Shown here: positions 6,430 to 14,532 of the stretch, piece by piece
Layout: each line of letters begins with the position of its first letter
Position numbering within the stretch: position 1 is the first letter of the stretch
Source of the DNA: a virus
Direction: 5' to 3' (one strand)
Length of the DNA stretch: 23,149 nucleotides
Virus record (IMG/VR): IMGVR_UViG_3300040801_001866
Coordinates: 1 to 23,149 of that record
Translations under genes and position numbers: made by a program
The notes under the pieces: generated by a model
What the model saw: only the letters and a program-made list of their open reading frames with translations
What the model was told of the DNA's origin: nothing
Database searches by the model: none

Positions 6430-7385
6430 GGTTGTGGTATGCGTAGGAGGGAGTAATCTACTTCGTCATGAAGTCTGTGGATATACCTTACATCAGGTTT
6501 TTGTAGTGTTCTCTTTGCATCAGGATCAATCCTTGCAAAGTAGACGTAATCAATGTAATCATGACCCTTAGCTGTAAGAGTTGGGAATCCTGCATCAGTA
6601 GCTCCTACTCTATTCTTTCCAATAGCAAAGTCATAAGTGATAGGTATAATATCAACTACTGTACCGCCACCATTTGCAGTTCGTAGTTGTACTTCCCCAG
6701 ACTCAAAACCAAGGAATACATCATCGTTATATGTTCCTTGGTTACTTGGTCCTGCTATTGTGTCCCGTACTGTTTTAATGAAATCGAGAGTAATAAATGC
6801 TGGATTGTAGTAGGCAGTTACTTGTAGCCTTAACTCAGCAGATGCTACTTCTGTACCTTCTATTCCATCTTCACTCATTCCTATAGCCCTCTCTACATTT
6901 CCTGGAGGGAGAGGGAGTGGACTGCTAGTAGATAGATCAGTTTGTCTTACTTGTAGACTTGTAGTTATCTTCTTTGTTCCTCCACCTATATTGAAGTCTA
7001 TTCGTATAAAGGGGAGTACGTTGGGATCAGTACCATATCTTTGTGTACTTCCTGATTGTCCTACCCCTCTATTGACATCGACTTTATAGGTTGCTTTTAC
7101 TTTATACTCTTTTGGTCCTATTTGGTCTAGGTTGAGTTGATCTAACATACAGATTTGTTTCTGTAGGTTAGAATTTATTGTGATCCTGGCAGGTGGAACG
7201 ATTTGGTAAGCATATCGGAGTGCTACCATATCATCACTTTGGCCATTTATTTCAAGGTCACTATCACCATAGTCTAGTAGGTTATCATCAAGAATGAAGG
7301 AGAATACAAGATCAGTTGTCATTCCTGTACGAGTAGCTCGTATTGGACGACTCTCGTATTTAATTTCAATGTTACGATGTGCCAT
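6426..7385 (-). CDS. Putative tail protein (distal tail or baseplate region)
   Basis: 319 residues, beta-rich and without membrane segments or enzymatic motifs. The N-terminus (MAHRNIEIKYESRPIRA) and strands such as FSFILDDNLLDYGD fit a structural virion protein. It is the second gene after the tape measure, where siphophages usually place distal tail and tip proteins. It overlaps the 77-aa gene upstream by 14 bases and the 236-aa gene downstream by 4. I do not recognise the family, so the tail assignment rests on position. Confidence 0.65.
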   Translation of the reverse strand: MAHRNIEIKYESRPIRATRTGMTTDLVFSFILDDNLLDYGDSDLEINGQSDDMVALRYAYQIVPPARITINSNLQKQICMLDQLNLDQIGPKEYKVKATYKVDVNRGVGQSGSTQRYGTDPNVLPFIRIDFNIGGGTKKITTSLQVRQTDLSTSSPLPLPPGNVERAIGMSEDGIEGTEVASAELRLQVTAYYNPAFITLDFIKTVRDTIAGPSNQGTYNDDVFLGFESGEVQLRTANGGGTVVDIIPITYDFAIGKNRVGATDAGFPTLTAKGHDYIDYVYFARIDPDAKRTLQKPDVRYIHRLHDEVDYSLLRIPQP

Positions 7386-7605
7386 TGAATAACCTATAGT
7401 GTGCTTTACTTTGTGTAAGAGCTTCTTCTTTATCTACTATGTAGAATAAGATTTTGTCACCTGCCGTGACAATATTCCTGGGGGGAAGAAAGGAGAACAT
7501 AGCATTATAAGTGTCTGCTTCAATGCTTATTGTTCTTAACTTTGTTTGTTCCCATATTCTTAGATATTTTACAACTAAGACTTCTGTTAGTTCTTTAGTA
7601 TCCAT
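7372..7605 (-). CDS. Small hypothetical tail-region protein
   Basis: 77 residues, MDTKELTEVLVVKYLRIWEQ at the start. Its ATG overlaps the tape-measure stop (TAATG), which supports translation. Predicted mixed alpha/beta with no membrane segment. Located between the tape measure and a larger tail protein, it could be a small connector or tail-tip chaperone. The family is unknown. Confidence 0.6.
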   Translation of the reverse strand: MDTKELTEVLVVKYLRIWEQTKLRTISIEADTYNAMFSFLPPRNIVTAGDKILFYIVDKEEALTQSKAHYRLFNGTS

Positions 7606-10600
7606 TAGTTGAACCTAAACATTTCGTCCATCTTACCATTCATATCTTGCAATTCTTCGTTTCCTTTCTCTAGTAGTTCATTTCTTTTCTTGTCAATATC
7701 ACTCTTGAATGATTTGAGAAGGTTGCCACGAGTCTTAGCAAAGGAACCACCCTCAGATGCAAGTGCAAATTTCCTAGCTGCCTGTTCAAGTTCCTTGGTT
7801 CCCTTTATATTTTTCTCTAGTACATTCCTTTCATTACGAAGTTGATCAAGTCTTGCAGCAACCAGTGTCTCTTGGAATCTGTTAAGCTCTACTGTAGGTT
7901 TGAATAGAGCGCTTAGTTTTGCTTGAATATCCTCTTCTGGCTTACTCTCTGGTTCTGGTCCTGGTATATTACCAAACTCATCCTCTAATACTCTATCCAT
8001 AAAGTTCTTTCCTGCTTTACCAACAGCATTTCCAAGAGCTTCTCCTGTCTTTTCAGTTTCATCTGATCCAGCTTTGAACGGATTAAACTTCAACTTATCA
8101 AGTTCTGCATTTATTCCAGCAGTATCTAGTCGAAGTGGTGCAGGTAGTCCAACGTTTCCTTTTCCAAACCATCCTGCAAATGAGTTGTAGATCAAGTATA
8201 ATACGTGGATTATGCTATCAATACCTTTTATTACTACATCCATTACAGTTACAAACTGTCTTGCAAATTCTCGTACAAAGGCAAATGCTCCTGCAAAGAA
8301 AGTATTTATAGCATCCACCCCAGGAAGTGATCCACCTGATCCTTCTGGGATAAGAGCGTTAATACTAGCCCCACCAACACTAGCTATACTACCAATGATT
8401 GCCCTTACTGTTTCAAGTATTCCATTAAAGACAGCACGCAGTCTATCGAGTAATGGCCTTGTCTTTTCATAGAACTTTGCCCAAGCATCTGATAGTCCTA
8501 TCTTTACAATGTTAGCTATATCAGTTAGTGCAATCTTTAATGTCTCTGCACCATCAGCCAATTTTCCTCCGAAGATTTGCTGCATTCCAAGACCAAAAGT
8601 CTTAAATGCAGGTGCTAGTTTATCTTTTATTCCAGCAACGTCTTTGAAGAAATCACCTACTGCATTAAAGAACTCTCTAATAGGTCGAACCTTTGGACCT
8701 ATAATAATGAGGAGTTCAATAATAGTCAGAATACCCGAGAGACTGAATACTGCTCGTCGGATATTGTTAAGTACAAAGAAAACACCACGAAGGGCACGTC
8801 CCATCATAGTGAACCCTTGGAACAGTTTACGAATGTAATCTACTCTGAATAGAGATCGAACACCAGAAGCTATTCCACTACCAGCACCCTTAACTCCACT
8901 TGAGAGTAGGGTTCCTATACCAGAAAAGGCTGCTTTTATTCCTGTGCTAATTGCACGGAATACCATACCTCCAAGACCAATCCCTTTTCTTGCTGATGAT
9001 GCAGTAGCTCCCTGTTTAGCGAAGTAGGCTTCTCCACGAATGGATGCAATACTTACTCTTCCCTTCTTCTTAGATGCCTTCTCTACTGCATCATCCATTT
9101 GCAATACTAAATCTTCTGCAACAGGTTTGAAATCAAACATCTGTTGAGTTGCTGCTGCTTTCCCAAATGTTGTTGCCTTCCCAGGAACTGCTTTTAGAGC
9201 ATCTGAGAGGATTCGGGGAATAAGCTGTTCTGGTACTGATACTCTACCCAACCGTGCCTCAAGCAATCTTCTGGGGGTAGATGATTGTCGTAATGCTTGT
9301 CTTGCTTTCTTACCTCCTAGTATTTTATTGACTGCATTAGCGATTTCTCTTTCAGCTTCTGTGTTAAATGTAGCAGAACCTAGGCCAGTACGAATACCTT
9401 CTGATGCTGATGCTTGTATACCTTGTCTAAAGAATTCTGTTGTACCTGTGAATAGGTTTAGCTGTTTTGCTTTACTAAACCCATCAGGTCTCATATTCGG
9501 GTTTGCTGCTGGACCTATTCCTGGGAGGAGAGAGGTCATAGCGCCACCCCTTACGAAACCCGCAGATGGTCCTGCTGTCCGGGATGCTTCAATACGGAAT
9601 CCTCTGAGTGCTGCACTCAATTTAGTAAATGCAGAAGCTACTTTATTTACACCATTAGATACAGAATCCCTACCAGATAGTAATGCTCCAATAAAAGATC
9701 GGTTCTTTAGAAGGGCACTACTGGCAGCAACTTTTTTTAGCTTTGATAATTCCTTTGCTTGTTTCTTTGTTAGTTTAGTCATCTTCTCTAAAGCTAACAT
9801 TCTAGTTAGAGAAGATAACGCTCCCGGCTTTTTCTTTCCCCCAAATCCATCTGTTAATGTTCGGATGAATTCTCCTGGAGCACGAATACCCCTAAACAGA
9901 GTGCTAAATAGCATCTGGTTTAGGCTAACCAATGGAGTCATAGCACTTGCTAGTTTATTAACTGCAAATGCCATAGTTAGGAATCCTGCACCAGCAGCAA
10001 GTGCTAATGGAGGAAGTGCTAGTAATGTCTGGGCTAGCCTGGGATTTTCCTGGGAGAGACGAGATAGGTCATTGAAGGCACCCTTTAGTCCATCTAGGAT
10101 ACGGGTTAGTGGTCCCTCACTTGTTTCTGAGATAGAGATGAATAATTCTTGGAGAGCACTAATTGATCGTCGGAGACTACCACCAAGTCGGCTATCTAGT
10201 TTGCGTGCAGAATCACTGGCCTCATCCATTGACCTACGAACTTCGTCAATGTTTTTACCAAGGGTATCTAACCCTTGTAGAAGGATACCTTGGATTGCAC
10301 GACCACCCCGTATGTTTACCAGGTCTTGTAGTATACCTGCTCTCTTTACTCCAGACATTCCCTTCATAGCATCTTCCATCATACGAAGTGCTTTTAAGGG
10401 ATTACGGAGGTCTTCATCACTAAAAGTGATACCAAGTAGTTCTTGGATTTCCTCAGCATTAGATGCTAGATTAAGAAATGCTGTATTTAGAGAAGTACCT
10501 GCAAGACTTCCAGTGAGTCCAGAGTTTGCAAGAGTAGTGAGCATACCAAGAACATCGGATAACTCCATCTTGAAGTTAGCCATTGTTCCAGCAGAGTATT

Positions 10601-11165
10601 TAAGTGACTCCCCTAGATCAATAATGTCAAGAGTACCTAGACGAGCAGCAGTAATAAACATGGAGGCAAATCGTTCTGCCTCTTTTGTGTCTGCTTGGAA
10701 GGTACGGATGGAGCGAGCCATTACTGTGGCTGCTGTAGATAGATCAACTTGACCAGCCCGAGCTAGACTAAGAGCAGGTCCAAGAGATTTATCTATCTCT
10801 TGTATAGAGAATCCTGCTTGGGCAAGCATCTGTGCTGCTTGACCTACCTCTTTACTGGTAAAGGAGGTAGATTTACCCAAGTTACGAATAGTCACTTCTA
10901 GCCCTTTCATTTGGGCATCAGTGACTCGTAGTTTTGTTTGGATAAAGAGAAGTTGGTCTTGGAACTCAATAAATTGCTTTACAGGAAATATTGAGCCGAT
11001 AGTACCTACTGCACCAAAACGGAACAAATCTCCGCCAATCTCCCCAAGTGAATTGGAGAAACGGCGGAGTTTCATTCGGATAGTACGAAGCTGTTTGTCG
11101 ATAGTATCCTCTATATTTAAGAGGATAACAGCACGTCCTGCTACTATATCTGGTCGAAACGCCAT
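7605..11165 (-). CDS. Phage tail tape measure protein (TP901-type)
   Basis: 1186 residues, the longest gene here. The N-terminal conserved block (about residues 60-310) matches the TP901 tape-measure family: SFTSKEVGQAAQMLAQAGFS, an ALxLA..G..DL step, TAARLGTLDIIDLGESLKYS, and a SGLTGSLAGTSL...L segment. Hydrophobic helices follow at about 380-402 and near 795-822, as expected for a protein that enters the host envelope during DNA delivery. The last 95 residues are charged and likely coiled coil. Its length sets tail length. It follows the frameshifted chaperone gene and overlaps it by 22 bases, the usual siphophage order. Confidence 0.95.
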   Translation of the reverse strand: MAFRPDIVAGRAVILLNIEDTIDKQLRTIRMKLRRFSNSLGEIGGDLFRFGAVGTIGSIFPVKQFIEFQDQLLFIQTKLRVTDAQMKGLEVTIRNLGKSTSFTSKEVGQAAQMLAQAGFSIQEIDKSLGPALSLARAGQVDLSTAATVMARSIRTFQADTKEAERFASMFITAARLGTLDIIDLGESLKYSAGTMANFKMELSDVLGMLTTLANSGLTGSLAGTSLNTAFLNLASNAEEIQELLGITFSDEDLRNPLKALRMMEDAMKGMSGVKRAGILQDLVNIRGGRAIQGILLQGLDTLGKNIDEVRRSMDEASDSARKLDSRLGGSLRRSISALQELFISISETSEGPLTRILDGLKGAFNDLSRLSQENPRLAQTLLALPPLALAAGAGFLTMAFAVNKLASAMTPLVSLNQMLFSTLFRGIRAPGEFIRTLTDGFGGKKKPGALSSLTRMLALEKMTKLTKKQAKELSKLKKVAASSALLKNRSFIGALLSGRDSVSNGVNKVASAFTKLSAALRGFRIEASRTAGPSAGFVRGGAMTSLLPGIGPAANPNMRPDGFSKAKQLNLFTGTTEFFRQGIQASASEGIRTGLGSATFNTEAEREIANAVNKILGGKKARQALRQSSTPRRLLEARLGRVSVPEQLIPRILSDALKAVPGKATTFGKAAATQQMFDFKPVAEDLVLQMDDAVEKASKKKGRVSIASIRGEAYFAKQGATASSARKGIGLGGMVFRAISTGIKAAFSGIGTLLSSGVKGAGSGIASGVRSLFRVDYIRKLFQGFTMMGRALRGVFFVLNNIRRAVFSLSGILTIIELLIIIGPKVRPIREFFNAVGDFFKDVAGIKDKLAPAFKTFGLGMQQIFGGKLADGAETLKIALTDIANIVKIGLSDAWAKFYEKTRPLLDRLRAVFNGILETVRAIIGSIASVGGASINALIPEGSGGSLPGVDAINTFFAGAFAFVREFARQFVTVMDVVIKGIDSIIHVLYLIYNSFAGWFGKGNVGLPAPLRLDTAGINAELDKLKFNPFKAGSDETEKTGEALGNAVGKAGKNFMDRVLEDEFGNIPGPEPESKPEEDIQAKLSALFKPTVELNRFQETLVAARLDQLRNERNVLEKNIKGTKELEQAARKFALASEGGSFAKTRGNLLKSFKSDIDKKRNELLEKGNEELQDMNGKMDEMFRFN

Positions 11166-11766
11166 TGACTTGCCGGCACCTTATATTGAGCTTTTTCTTT
11201 CTCGATACGGGCTTGTGCTTCCTTGATCTTACTCTTAGAAACTTTGGCCTCAGGTAGCATTTCTGGACTTTGTGCAGAACATGCCCTATCTATTTGCTTC
11301 TCTAATTCATACTCCTCATTGATAAGGAGCATTTGCCCAAGAGTATAATCATTGGGGTCTATTCCTGTTCTTCCGATGAGTCGAAAGATGAACTCCTCAA
11401 GTTCTTCGCTGGTGACTTTAGGACTTGATCTAGTTCCGCTTTCAGAGCTATCAGAGTTGGACGCATTTGGGGTGCGGTAAAATTTACAACCGCTTGCCAG
11501 AATGCCTCCTTAAAGACGTGCATCTGCTGTGGGGTAAGATGCTCGACTGCCTCATCCATTGAGGTTGCGTAGTTCTTTACATAGTGGAACCACACTTCTA
11601 ACATCAGTTCGTCATTCATAAAGATACTTGTCATAACCGATTGATCCTCAAAGAGTTTCAATAGGTTAAGACCCATCTTCTTGAAATCTCCCATTACTTC
11701 CTTGTATCCGAAAGTAACAGGGATTGTGATGTTATTGTACTTGAAGGTAGGGGCTTCTTCATTCAT
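11144..11766 (-). CDS. Tail assembly chaperone, -1 frameshift product (gpGT-like)
   Basis: Ninety-six codons of the short chaperone frame are read to the slippery site AAATTTT. Reading then continues in the -1 frame for 111 residues to the stop at 11144, giving 207 residues. The -1 extension begins with a Ser/Thr/Pro-rich linker, then KVTSEELEEFIFRLIGRTG and IDPNDYTLGQMLL. That segment resembles the typical second half of siphophage chaperones (a small helical domain with a 'P.d.t..el' step). It ends in a charged helix rich in Lys and Glu. The product should bind the tape measure, whose gene it overlaps by 22 bases. The extension has no good start of its own before the conserved part. Confidence 0.8.
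11359..11766 (-). CDS. Tail assembly chaperone, short form (gpG-like)
   Basis: 135 residues, starting in an ATGA overlap with the 136-aa gene. It is mostly helical (DFKKMGLNLLKLFEDQSVMT; later MHVFKEAFWQAVVNF), as in short tail assembly chaperones encoded just before the tape measure. After about residue 96 the frame continues through a helix-compatible stretch to a Ser/Glu-rich end, so both forms look coding past the slippery site. The short form is normally made in excess over the frameshifted one during tail assembly. Confidence 0.82.
   Translation of the reverse strand: MNEEAPTFKYNNITIPVTFGYKEVMGDFKKMGLNLLKLFEDQSVMTSIFMNDELMLEVWFHYVKNYATSMDEAVEHLTPQQMHVFKEAFWQAVVNFTAPQMRPTLIALKAELDQVLKSPAKNLRSSSFDSSEEQE
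11479..11485 (-). promoter_or_regulatory. Programmed -1 frameshift slippery site A AAT TTT
   Basis: On the coding strand, the zero-frame codons GTA AAT TTT ACC contain the canonical X XXY YYZ heptamer A AAT TTT in the right phase. Slippage keeps AAA and TTT pairing and opens the -1 frame, which runs from a stop at about 11501 through to 11144. The location, in the gene directly before the tape measure, is where such sites are expected. A second possible slip point (CCTAAAG, near 11427) is a poorer match. Confidence 0.75.
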
Positions 11767-12173
11767 TCATCATCGTCCTCATTGGAGTGGTAAAGAAAAC
11801 TGGACTGCACCGGAGAGCTATTGGAGAGAGATTTTCCTAGCTTCTCCTCCAGTCGTTTAACTGATGCAGGTACTGAGGAATCTTCGGTTGCTTCTTCCTC
11901 AGGAGGTCCAACATACTCTAAGATTTCAAGTAGTTCCTTCCTTTTATACTCTGCAATCCCAGAGGAGTGGGTTGTTGGACCTTTAATGGTAAGGGCAGCA
12001 GCTTGCTTTTGGCGAGTCTTATATTCACCAAATCCTGCTTTAGCGAGGCAAAGAGTATTTGCTTCATCCTTACCAATCAGTTGTTGAATCAATCCATGGT
12101 CTACACAAACAGTGGATGCTTGAGTAGCTTTCAATCCTTTGATCTGATCTTCGTATCGTTTTCGTAAACTCAT
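11763..12173 (-). CDS. Hypothetical protein between major tail protein and chaperone
   Basis: 136 residues, highly charged. A basic N-terminal helix (MSLRKRYEDQIKGLKATQ) is followed by an Ala/Lys-rich middle and an acidic C-terminus ending NEDDDE. An AAGGA SD-like sequence lies a few bases before the ATG. It is not a recognised family. The position suggests an additional tail assembly factor or the first of two chaperone-like proteins. The acidic end overlaps the start of the chaperone frame by 4 bases. Confidence 0.7.
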   Translation of the reverse strand: MSLRKRYEDQIKGLKATQASTVCVDHGLIQQLIGKDEANTLCLAKAGFGEYKTRQKQAAALTIKGPTTHSSGIAEYKRKELLEILEYVGPPEEEATEDSSVPASVKRLEEKLGKSLSNSSPVQSSFLYHSNEDDDE

Positions 12174-12182
12174 TGTATTTCC

Positions 12183-12731
12183 TTAGGCTACAGCTTCGGG
12201 GACAGTAGGATCAAATCCAGCATTGGTAGAATCAACCAAAGTTGCTCCAGTGTCATCAATCACTTTCACTACTCGGGGTTCTGACCAAGCATCATGGCAT
12301 TCAGCTGCTGGTTGCAAGTTGAATGGGTTAGTCATACTTCCAGTAGCAGGACCATTGAAAGTACGTTCAGAGTTGCGGAAGTCTCCACGCCATCCATAAC
12401 TACCAATAGCAGTAACAGGACCAGTGAGGCACATGAACTCACGAGAGATACCTCCTGCTCGGACTGCATTAAGGTATTGCCATCCCTCATAATCTGGATC
12501 GGTGATTTGAGTACCAGAGATAGAGAGTTCAATCTCTCCTTCATTATACTCTTTCACTTCTCGACTGGTACGACGACCAGTCAGTTCTTGGAGTTCTTCC
12601 GTTTCGTTCATAGTCAGGTCTTCAATTACTCCAAGATGGACTACCCAAGTTGGAGTCTCTGATGTTCCTGTATTATAGTAAAGAAGGAGTTCACTTCCCT
12701 TCTTACAAGTTTGGATAGTATCAGTTGCCAT
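12183..12731 (-). CDS. Major tail tube protein
   Basis: 182 residues from ATG at 12731. The beta-rich sequence has a lambda gpV/HK97-like layout: an N-terminal strand region (GSELLLYYNTGT), a long loop around NETEELQELTGRRTSREVKE, then EGEIELSISGTQITDPDY and a central REFMCLTGPVTAIGSYGWRG. The protein would polymerise as the tail tube around the tape measure. The ATG forms a TAATG junction with the gp10-like gene, so I prefer it to the TTG two codons upstream. The gene lies before the chaperone and tape measure, in the standard order. Confidence 0.82.
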   Translation of the reverse strand: MATDTIQTCKKGSELLLYYNTGTSETPTWVVHLGVIEDLTMNETEELQELTGRRTSREVKEYNEGEIELSISGTQITDPDYEGWQYLNAVRAGGISREFMCLTGPVTAIGSYGWRGDFRNSERTFNGPATGSMTNPFNLQPAAECHDAWSEPRVVKVIDDTGATLVDSTNAGFDPTVPEAVA

Positions 12732-13171
12732 TACCAATTCCTCTTTAATGTTACGGAGAATCTTGGGGCGATCTTCCCCTTAGACTTTAATCGTTTAACA
12801 GCTTCGTACATGAAACTACGGGTTGGATAACGAGCTACATAAGCTCCCTTTTTACTTCCTCTAGCTACTACTGTACCACCCATTTCTTGAATGTTTGGTA
12901 CAGGTTTATTAAAGAAGTTTGATCTTGGAAATTTCCTAGGTCCAATAATTGCTGAATTACCACGTACATCAAAGTTGATTACTTTGAGTCCAAGTGCAAC
13001 ATGGACACTAGGAGGTGTTCCTGGGGTGGAGGCTTTCTTCCTTCTCTTTTGAATCTGCCTCGCCTCAAGTCTAATTAACGCCGCTGTCTGATAGAGTCCT
13101 TTATCCCTTCCAAGACGGTATTTCTTATTGAATGACTTGAAGTAGGTTGTGAGCTTTGTTGAATATCTAAT
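12731..13171 (-). CDS. HK97 gp10-like head-tail/tail completion protein without a canonical start codon
   Basis: Between a TGA at 13186-13184 and the TAA at 12731 there is an open frame with a recognisable protein but no ATG, GTG or TTG before its conserved part. The best start is ATT at 13171, eight bases after GAGGGA, giving 146 residues. Features match gp10-like proteins: GLYQTAALIRLEARQ (25-39), a basic KRRKKASTPGTPPS (42-55), a strand with SAIIGP (73-78), then VPNIQEMGGT and ARYPTRSFM (91-121). The first 32 codons overlap the tail terminator in another frame (-1). Production by frameshift from that gene is the alternative. The stop overlaps the tail-tube ATG. Confidence 0.72.
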   Translation of the reverse strand: MRYSTKLTTYFKSFNKKYRLGRDKGLYQTAALIRLEARQIQKRRKKASTPGTPPSVHVALGLKVINFDVRGNSAIIGPRKFPRSNFFNKPVPNIQEMGGTVVARGSKKGAYVARYPTRSFMYEAVKRLKSKGKIAPRFSVTLKRNW

Positions 13172-13665
13172 ACGCTTGCTCCCTCAGATAGATTGTATTC
13201 TGATGGACATTTAGTTGCTTGATAACCTAGAACTGTCATTACTACAAAGTTACGATAATCTTGTTCCAGTTCCATTGGAGGATCAGAGTCGGCATTGACC
13301 AAGGTCATTCCTGGGAGGGAGTATTCAGTCAATACTTCCTGTGCTCTTTGCCATGTATCAATGAAAGTCTTTACTTCACTCCAGTTAGCCACTCCTTCTG
13401 TACCATCTGCTGGTAGTTCACTAAATCGAATGTGGAGTAGGAGTGAGCAATAATATGTACGAGTCAGAGGAAAGTCTTGACCACGGTTCTGGTTGGAGTC
13501 TATCATGTACTCAATGAAGTGAGGTACAATGTAGACTCCAAAGTCTGTTGTCGTTACTGCTTGCGGATCAAGCTCTGTCTTTACCGTTAAGTCTTGATCT
13601 GTCCACTTAGCCTTATTGTCATTAAGGTGTGTTGTTAGTGCTTCTGCTAAGACTGTGTGGAGCAT
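13075..13665 (-). CDS. Putative tail terminator / tail completion protein
   Basis: 196 residues. The order LHTVLAEALTTHLND, then DFGVYIVPHFIEY, RTYYCSLLLHIRFSEL, a W...VKTFIDTW helix and a late FVVMTVLGYQ strand, recalls minor tail proteins of the gpU/HK97 gp9 type. Those cap the tail tube and join it to the head. It sits between head closure and tail-tube genes, as expected. The last ~37 residues are Ser/Gln-rich and overlap the gp10-like gene in another frame, so they are probably a tolerant tail. It overlaps the upstream gene by 19 bases. Confidence 0.65.
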   Translation of the reverse strand: MLHTVLAEALTTHLNDNKAKWTDQDLTVKTELDPQAVTTTDFGVYIVPHFIEYMIDSNQNRGQDFPLTRTYYCSLLLHIRFSELPADGTEGVANWSEVKTFIDTWQRAQEVLTEYSLPGMTLVNADSDPPMELEQDYRNFVVMTVLGYQATKCPSEYNLSEGASVLDIQQSSQPTSSHSIRNTVLEGIKDSIRQRR

Positions 13666-13997
13666 AATTTTGCTGGGATTACAATACGTTGATTGTTTGG
13701 ATCATCATATTCTTCAAGTAGTTTCTTATTGATAACTACTTCATATAACTGTTTATCTAAATGTCTCCTAATCCGCACCCCCCTCTTGAAATCAAGATCG
13801 GGGGTTTTCTTCATTAGGAACTTATAGATATGGGATTGTACCCTTACACCTTCTGAATTTACATTCGACTCAGGTTCAAGTACAGTTACATCATCAACCT
13901 GTTTTGTAATAGAGGAAGTGATTACTGTTACTGGCTCGGAGAGAGAAGTAGTCCTTCTTTGTTCTACCCAAGCTAAACCTTTTTGAATGAAATTCAT
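13647..13997 (-). CDS. Putative head-closure (neck) protein
   Basis: 116 residues: MNFIQKGLAWVEQRRTTSLSEPVTV, then a beta-rich middle and a conserved-looking GVRIRRHLDKQLYEVVI segment near residues 73-89. Small proteins opening with a 'W.E..R' helix and having a late 'RI...YEV' strand pair are common head-closure proteins in phages I associate with this gene set. Its position between the decoration protein and tail terminator fits. The start is 3 bases after the previous stop. Confidence 0.6.
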   Translation of the reverse strand: MNFIQKGLAWVEQRRTTSLSEPVTVITSSITKQVDDVTVLEPESNVNSEGVRVQSHIYKFLMKKTPDLDFKRGVRIRRHLDKQLYEVVINKKLLEEYDDPNNQRIVIPAKLCSTQS

Positions 13998-14000
13998 GGC

Positions 14001-14516
14001 TTACAGTTCCGGTACGGTTCCCTTAGTGGTAACGGTTTGATTAGGTTTGCTAATCACACGGATACGAGTTGAAGAAGTTCCTCCACAGATAACTCGGTCA
14101 TTACCATCAACTGTGGGTGCTTCCATTTCATCAGAGTTGCTACTAATAGGATAGCTGGCATTACCAACAACAAATCCATTAGTAACGTCTGCTGCCAATG
14201 AGAGAACATCATTATCAATGTCCCACATCAACTCATCACCCAGGACTACGTTTGCTGACAAGTTACAGGGCAGGTCAGCAGTGAAGTAGCGAACCAACAT
14301 ACCGATCTTTCCAGGTCGGATAATATCGGTTGCCATCATAACCTGAGGTCCACCAGATGCTCCAAACTGGACAACCACAGGTTCTCCTGGGAGAATGTCT
14401 ACACCACTATCACTAGGATTGTAGTATGGGACTCGGCTGTCATCAGTAATGTATTCACCGATTCGGCTATATGCTTCATTAACAGTTGAAGCTACATTAG
14501 TTGCTGTACTAGGCAT
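14001..14516 (-). CDS. Head decoration / capsid stabilisation protein (DUF2190-like)
   Basis: 171 residues. A disordered N-terminal arm is followed by a beta-barrel-like body with DILPGEPVVVQFG (about 40-52), RPGKIGMLVRYFTADL, and VVLGDELMWDIDNDVL (about 89-104). The order 'G-x-P-V-V' then 'GD-x-L-x-W-D' is typical of capsid-cement proteins. It directly follows the capsid fusion gene, with GGAG as ribosome binding site before the ATG. It would bind the mature capsid surface to stabilise it after expansion. Confidence 0.7.
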   Translation of the reverse strand: MPSTATNVASTVNEAYSRIGEYITDDSRVPYYNPSDSGVDILPGEPVVVQFGASGGPQVMMATDIIRPGKIGMLVRYFTADLPCNLSANVVLGDELMWDIDNDVLSLAADVTNGFVVGNASYPISSNSDEMEAPTVDGNDRVICGGTSSTRIRVISKPNQTVTTKGTVPEL

Positions 14517-14532
14517 TTATTGATTCTCCAAA

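Noticed and set aside
9328-10752. Long plus-strand open frame of 474 codons
   Set aside because: It lies antisense to the clear tape measure gene; its protein is Ser/Arg/Pro-rich without domains, as expected from the reverse of a helical gene.
11144-11332. Separate 62-residue gene starting MLLINEEYE
   Set aside because: Conserved residues continue upstream of this Met without a start codon; it is better explained as the end of the -1 frameshift product.
11419-11433. CCTAAAG as the frameshift site of the chaperone
   Set aside because: The P-site shift CTA to CCT would mispair; A AAT TTT upstream is a canonical heptamer in the right phase. It remains a less likely alternative.
12183-12737. 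Major tail protein starting at TTG 12737
   Set aside because: The ATG at 12731 forms a TAATG junction with the upstream gene and needs no alternative start.
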